A stretch of 53,676 nt of DNA from Streptomyces sp. MH60 (lineage in GTDB: Bacteria > Actinomycetota > Actinomycetes > Streptomycetales > Streptomycetaceae), in NCBI RefSeq assembly GCF_002939385.1, contig NZ_MULI01000047.1, positions 1-53,676 of the forward strand. The letters run 5' to 3'. A model generated the notes under the pieces. The model saw nothing but the letters and a program-made list of their open reading frames with translations, was not told the origin of the DNA and did not search any database. Below are positions 53,304 to 53,676 of this stretch, piece after piece (within the stretch, counting starts at the first letter, position 1; each line of letters begins with the position of its first letter). The translations under genes were made by a program, and so were the position numbers.

Positions 53304-53676
53304 ATGGGTGACGTGGCCGTGACGGAGACGAGGCGGGCCGAGGCGCCGACGGCGTCCGTCCCCGTGCGGCTCGCGGCCGTCTTCCTGCCCGCGCCGCTCC
53401 CGCGCGGGGGACGGATCGCCTTCTGGGACCCCGCCGGCGGCCCGGTCGCCGGGGAGGCGGAAGAAGACCGGCCCGGCGAACCGACGGAGCTGACCGTCGT
53501 ACGGCGGCACGGCGCCGGGGTGCGGCGCGGGACCGCACCCGCGCTGTCGCTGCCGCTCGCCGAGGCGCTGCCGCTGCTGGTGCGCGCCCGGCACGACCCG
53601 GCCGCCCACCCGGCCACCGCCTGCTGGGGCGCGGCGGCCCTGCACGCCCTGCGGCTCACCGCGCGCGGCCGGCTGC
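53304..53676 (+). CDS. helicase-like protein, N-terminus only (cut by window edge)
   Basis: The first ~124 residues are visible, from ATG 53304, and the frame runs off the window. 'IAFWDPAGGPVAGEA ... ELTVVRRHGAGVRRGTAPALSLPLAEALPLLVRARHDPAAHPATACWGAAALHALRLTARGRL' resembles, from memory, the N-terminus of large Streptomyces SNF2-type helicases. No helicase motif lies within the visible part. The GGGAGG site is 14 bases upstream, rather far; an in-frame GTG three codons on is possible. Confidence 0.55.
   Translation, partial: MGDVAVTETRRAEAPTASVPVRLAAVFLPAPLPRGGRIAFWDPAGGPVAGEAEEDRPGEPTELTVVRRHGAGVRRGTAPALSLPLAEALPLLVRARHDPAAHPATACWGAAALHALRLTARGRL

Overview
The window is high-GC actinobacterial DNA. 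Codons end almost always in G or C, GTG starts and ATGA/GTGA overlaps are common, and the families are typical of Streptomyces: ALF-repeat secreted protein, XRE/DUF397 pair, mycothiol-dependent enzyme, secreted RNase Sa, MarR/HxlR/IclR/GntR regulators. From memory, the gene order resembles the SCO6200-SCO6262 part of the Streptomyces coelicolor chromosome; this was not checked by alignment. No rRNA, tRNA, CRISPR array or complete mobile element was seen.

Layout. 1-4.2 kb: secreted proteins (a truncated ALF-repeat protein, an unknown secreted protein, and a trypsin-like FG-GAP protein that has lost two catalytic residues). 4.2-19.1 kb: a purine/glyoxylate block. It holds gcl, a catalase, tartronate semialdehyde reductase, hydroxypyruvate isomerase, a thiamine-binding-like/HTH_22 pair, uraD-uraH-uricase, an NCS2 permease, an 8-oxoguanine-deaminase-type amidohydrolase and a second NCS2 permease. 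19.2-23 kb: thioesterase, hypothetical protein, histidine phosphatase, alaA and a divergent HxlR regulator. 23-28.4 kb: two membrane/VWA proteins and two divergent NIS (IucA/IucC-like) siderophore synthetases. 28.4-32.3 kb: TOPRIM protein, XRE-DUF397 pair, two adjacent broken genes (a frameshifted anti-sigma-type ATPase and a nonsense-interrupted mycothiol-dependent enzyme) and a HipA-like kinase. 32.4-38.9 kb: malate synthase, a MobA-like transferase, a DUF protein, an IclR repressor (AllR-like), allantoinase and allantoicase. 39-42.8 kb: SDR, RNase Sa-type RNase, small membrane protein and a two-component system. 42.9-46 kb: DUF2617, DUF4247 lipoprotein, DUF350 and a membrane spermidine-synthase-like protein, followed by an IS remnant. 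46.4-53.2 kb: a sugar/polyol unit (Gfo/Idh dehydrogenase, GntR regulator, ABC transporter, ROK kinase), ending in a truncated helicase-like gene.

The two separated purine blocks form one pathway: urate -> 5-hydroxyisourate -> OHCU -> allantoin -> allantoate -> ureidoglycolate -> glyoxylate. Glyoxylate then goes either to malate (malate synthase) or through Gcl, the reductase and Hyi toward glycerate. The catalase plausibly removes uricase peroxide. Two recurring 15-bp palindromes tie the blocks together. One is TTCC-N7-GGAA, usually paired with 21 bp between centres, at gcl, hyi, aceB and allR/allantoinase, with a single strong copy at the catalase. The other is TCAACA-N3-YGTTGA, at the catalase, uraD, aceB and allantoinase. 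The first suits the IclR-family repressor. The second has no assigned regulator and is, with the DUF2617/DUF4247/DUF350/SpeE-like cluster, the main candidate for something undescribed here.
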